45,217 nucleotides of DNA. It comes from Burkholderiales bacterium. Its GTDB lineage: Bacteria; Pseudomonadota; Gammaproteobacteria; Burkholderiales; Burkholderiaceae_C. Below, piece after piece: positions 42,743 through 45,217 of the stretch. The notes beneath the pieces were generated by a model. It searched no databases, was not told where the DNA came from, and saw only the letters and a program-made list of their open reading frames with translations. Where the stretch lies: assembly GCA_026932235.1 (NCBI GenBank), contig JAIXKR010000087.1:1-45217 (forward strand), read 5' to 3'. Every line of letters starts with the position of its first letter. Positions within the stretch are counted from its first letter, which is position 1. A program made the position numbers and the translations under genes.

Positions 42743-43245
42743 GCGGCCGCCCCCGGCGCATCCGCCGCCGGTGCCTGCCAGTCCCCGCTCCTGCCGCCGG
42801 ACTTCTGCAGCACGTGGATGTCGTCCATCACCATGCCGCGGTCGGCGGCCTTGAGCATGTCGTAGACCGTGAGCAGCCCGACCTGCACCGCGGTCAGCGC
42901 CTCCATCTCGACGCCGGTGCGGCCCACGGTCTCGACCTGTGCGGTGCAGCGCACGATGCTCGCTTGCGCGTCGAGCGCGAAGTCGACCGCCACGCGCGTG
43001 ATCGGCAGCGGGTGGCACAGCGGGACCAGGTCGGCGGTGCGCTTGGCACCCTGGATCGCGGCGATGCGCGCAACCGCGATGACATCGCCCTTCTTCGCCT
43101 GGCCCGCGGCGACCAGCGCGAAGGTCGCCGGCTGCATGCGGATGACGCCGGTGGCGCGCGCGACGCGGCGCGTCGCGTCCTTGGCGCCGACATCGACCAT
43201 GTGCGCCTGGCCTTGGGCGTCGAAGTGGGTGAGCGGAGACGGCAC
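42709..43245 (-). CDS. moaC: Cyclic pyranopterin monophosphate synthase MoaC
   Basis: MoaC forms cyclic pyranopterin monophosphate in molybdenum cofactor synthesis. Motifs: [46 protein letters not shown], and [26 protein letters not shown] with the catalytic Lys/Asp. It ends with [14 protein letters not shown] plus an extra, low-complexity tail of 22 residues; part of that tail is antisense to the convergent ligase gene. The GTG start at 43245 ([12 protein letters not shown]) lacks a ribosome-binding site, so the N-terminus is the least certain part. Confidence 0.9.
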   Translation of the reverse strand: MPSPLTHFDAQGQAHMVDVGAKDATRRVARATGVIRMQPATFALVAAGQAKKGDVIAVARIAAIQGAKRTADLVPLCHPLPITRVAVDFALDAQASIVRCTAQVETVGRTGVEMEALTAVQVGLLTVYDMLKAADRGMVMDDIHVLQKSGGRSGDWQAPAADAPGAAAQRRGRKSRQP

Positions 43246-43315
43246 GGCGCAGCAACACAAGAGCAAAGCGGCGGTGTCATGATACCGGCGGCCCCTCCCC
43301 GGCCCCGGAGTTCCC

Positions 43316-45025
43316 GTGACGACGCAACGCCCCGCCCCGCTGCCCGAACGCCTTGCGCGCGCGCTGATGCTCGCCGCCGCGCTCGCCCTGCCGCTGCAGG
43401 GGCCGATGGCGCAGGCGGTCGAGCGTCCCGGCACCCTGTCGCCGGACGGCAATGTCCTGCGCCTGCCGGCCTTGGGCGAGAGCGCGGCCGAAGACTTCGG
43501 CGTCGGCGCCGAGCGGCGCCTGGGCGACGAGGTGATGGCGATGATCCGGCGCGATCCCGCGTATCTCGACGATCCGCTGCTTCTGCAGTACCTGCAGTCG
43601 CTGTGGCAACCGCTCGTCGCGGCCGCGCGCGCGCGGGGGGACATCGACGTCGACGCCGCGTCGCAGTTCGCCTGGGAGGCCTTTCTCGTGCGCGACAAGA
43701 GCGTCAACGCCTTCGCGCTGCCGGGGGGCTTCGTCGGCGTGCACCTGGGATTGATCGCGATGACGCGCACGCGCGACCAGCTCGCCTCGGTGCTGGCGCA
43801 CGAACTCACGCACGTGACGCAGCGGCACATCGCGCGCAGCGTCGCGGTGCAGCAGCGGCAGACGCTCTTGAGCATGGCGGGAATGATCCTCGCGCTGCTG
43901 GCGGCCAGCCGTGCCGACAGCGCCGATCTCGCGCAGGCGGCGGTGATGGGCGGGCAGGCGGCGGCGCTGCAGGGGCAGCTGAACTTCTCGCGCGACATGG
44001 AGCGCGAGGCCGACCGCATCGGCTTCGCGCTGCTCGTCGGTGCCGGCTTCGATGGCGGCGGAATGAGCGCGATGTTCGAGCTCATGGACCGCGCCAACCG
44101 CTTCAACGACAGCAGCGCCTACCCCTATCTGCGCAGCCATCCGCTGACGCAGGAGCGGCAGAGCGAGGCGCGGCTGCGCACGCACGGTCAGCCGCCGGCC
44201 GCGGTGGTCCCGGCCGCAGCCGCGCTGCACGAACTGATGGCTGCGCGCGCCAGCGTGCTGATGGACCCGGGCGCGGCTGCGCTGCACCGCCTGCAACGGT
44301 TGCCGGCCGCGGCTGACGCCGCGCAGCAGGGGGTCTCTTCGCGTCTGGGCGCGCTCTACGCGGCGGCGATGGCGTCGAGCCTGCTCAACGAGCACGCGCT
44401 TGCGGCGCAGCGCATCGGGCAGGCGCAGGCGCTGCTGGCGGCGCAGAGCACGCCGCAGCCGCTGCTGGCGCGGGTGTTCGCGCTGCTTCAGGTCGAGACC
44501 GCGCTCGCCGCGGGCGATGCCGCCGCGGCGCAGCAGCGGCTCCTGGCGCTGCGCCACGAGCAGGGCAGCGCGCCGCAGCTCGGCGCGGCGCCGGAGCGAC
44601 CGCTGCTGCTGCTGCAGGCGCAGGTCGCACTGCGGCTGCCGCCGCCCGAACGCAGCGCGGCGCTGCGCGACGCCGCCGAGCGCCTGCAGACCTGGCTTGC
44701 ACAGTACCCGCAGGATGCCAGCGGCTGGCTGCTGCTGGCCAGCTGTGCCGAGGCCCAGGGGCAACGCCTGCGCGCCCTGCGCGCGCAGGCCGAGGCGCGT
44801 GCGCTGCTGGGCGACCTCACCGGCGCGCTGGACCGCCTGCGCAGCGGCCGCGAGCTGGCGCGCAGCGGCGCGGTGGGCGCGGGCGGCCAGGATTTCATCG
44901 AGGCCTCGATCATCGAAGCGCGCTGGCGCGAACTGCAGGCGCAACGCCGCGCGATGATGGCCGAGCGCGGCGGGCGCGCAGGCGAGGGGCGCGAGCCCGC
45001 CGACGATCCGGACGCGCGCCCCTGA
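43316..45025 (+). CDS. Periplasmic M48 metalloprotease with TPR-like tail (BepA-like)
   Basis: A 569-residue protein with an N-terminal signal peptide ([19 protein letters not shown]). The zinc motif is HELTH in [18 protein letters not shown], and the third zinc ligand is the Glu of [16 protein letters not shown]. The C-terminal half is alanine-rich helical repeats as in BepA, which aids outer-membrane protein assembly and degrades misfolded ones. It could also be a relative such as YcaL. GTG 43316 has a GGAG site 6 nt before it. It converges with uvrA with four nt between. Confidence 0.87.
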   Translation: MTTQRPAPLPERLARALMLAAALALPLQGPMAQAVERPGTLSPDGNVLRLPALGESAAEDFGVGAERRLGDEVMAMIRRDPAYLDDPLLLQYLQSLWQPLVAAARARGDIDVDAASQFAWEAFLVRDKSVNAFALPGGFVGVHLGLIAMTRTRDQLASVLAHELTHVTQRHIARSVAVQQRQTLLSMAGMILALLAASRADSADLAQAAVMGGQAAALQGQLNFSRDMEREADRIGFALLVGAGFDGGGMSAMFELMDRANRFNDSSAYPYLRSHPLTQERQSEARLRTHGQPPAAVVPAAAALHELMAARASVLMDPGAAALHRLQRLPAAADAAQQGVSSRLGALYAAAMASSLLNEHALAAQRIGQAQALLAAQSTPQPLLARVFALLQVETALAAGDAAAAQQRLLALRHEQGSAPQLGAAPERPLLLLQAQVALRLPPPERSAALRDAAERLQTWLAQYPQDASGWLLLASCAEAQGQRLRALRAQAEARALLGDLTGALDRLRSGRELARSGAVGAGGQDFIEASIIEARWRELQAQRRAMMAERGGRAGEGREPADDPDARP

Positions 45026-45029
45026 GCCT

Positions 45030-45217
45030 TCAGCTGCCCGCCCCGAGCAGCGGTGCCAGGTAGCGGCCGGTGTGGCCGGCGCCGCTGGCCACCAGCGCCT
45101 CGGGGGTGCCGGCGAACAGCACGCGCCCGCCGCCCTCACCGCCTTCGGGCCCCATGTCGATGAGCCAGTCGGCGGTCTTGATGACGTCCAGGTTGTGCTC
45201 GATGACGACGATGGTGT
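45030..45217 (-). CDS. uvrA: Excinuclease ABC subunit UvrA (C-terminal end, partial)
   Basis: The minus-strand frame running off the right edge reads [20 protein letters not shown], then [21 protein letters not shown] and [11 protein letters not shown]. This is the C-terminal end of UvrA: the second ATPase switch EHNLDVIK and the GPEGG motif. UvrA recognises DNA lesions in nucleotide excision repair. The stop is at 45030-45032; 62 residues are present. Confidence 0.95.
   Translation of the reverse strand, partial: TIVVIEHNLDVIKTADWLIDMGPEGGEGGGRVLFAGTPEALVASGAGHTGRYLAPLLGAGS

Overview
The window comes from the chromosome of a high-GC betaproteobacterium, most likely in Burkholderiales near the Rubrivivax/Leptothrix/Comamonadaceae groups. 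This rests on the very high G+C, the origin-region order mnmE-yidC-yidD-rnpA-rpmH / dnaA-dnaN-gyrB, two branched-chain-type (HAAT) ABC operons, an acyl-CoA catabolic block and a PglL-like ligase. The genus is an inference; no rRNA gene is present to settle it.

Region 1 (1-4441) is the distal end of a type I restriction locus. A short remnant of an HsdS C-terminus is followed by a tightly overlapping operon: a winged-helix/minimal-nucleotidyltransferase (MNT) fusion, a HEPN-like protein, and full-length hsdR. Two operator-like palindromes, 21 bp apart, overlap the start of the MNT gene. Region 2 (4515-14660) is the replication-origin neighbourhood. mnmE, yidC, yidD, rnpA and rpmH run leftward, and dnaA, dnaN and gyrB run rightward. 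A consensus DnaA box lies before dnaA and another lies inside rnpA. Inverted DnaA-like boxes lie between dnaA and dnaN, and a 13-bp perfect inverted repeat spans the dnaN stop codon.

Region 3 (14661-20020) is a patchwork. A ParD/ParE toxin-antitoxin pair is followed by degenerate 22-bp repeats resembling an insertion-sequence end. Next come a four-gene HAAT operon without its own binding protein (livHMGF) and a broken RHH/PIN toxin-antitoxin pair whose PIN gene has lost its N-terminus. Region 4 (20074-25188) holds an ABM-domain protein, an M20 peptidase and a sulfur amino acid group: a MetC-like lyase, a MetY-like sulfhydrylase and free methionine-(R)-sulfoxide reductase. A deletion scar of an isocitrate lyase/PEP mutase-family gene closes it.

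Region 5 (25209-39063) appears devoted to CoA-linked catabolism. A long-chain acyl-CoA ligase diverges from a complete livMHKGF operon. An acyl-CoA dehydrogenase then diverges from a TetR repressor, with two related palindromes between them. The TetR gene leads an operon of acyl-CoA carboxylase beta and alpha subunits, a MaoC hydratase and a CitE-like lyase. This gene set matches the leucine/itaconate block of Mycobacterium tuberculosis (accD1-accA1-fadE19-Rv2499c-Rv2498c), suggesting a leucine or methyl-branched acyl-CoA route that uses MaoC and CitE-type enzymes. Region 6 (39176-45217) has a CBS-pair protein, an amidase, a PglL-like O-oligosaccharyltransferase/ligase, moaC, a periplasmic M48 (BepA-like) protease and the C-terminal end of uvrA.

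The most unusual signal is the MNT-HEPN pair built into the type I restriction operon together with its paired operators. Second is the CitE/MaoC carboxylase block with its divergent TetR control. No tRNA, rRNA or CRISPR array was seen. Start codons were chosen by family length and ribosome-binding sites; several are uncertain, as stated in the entries.
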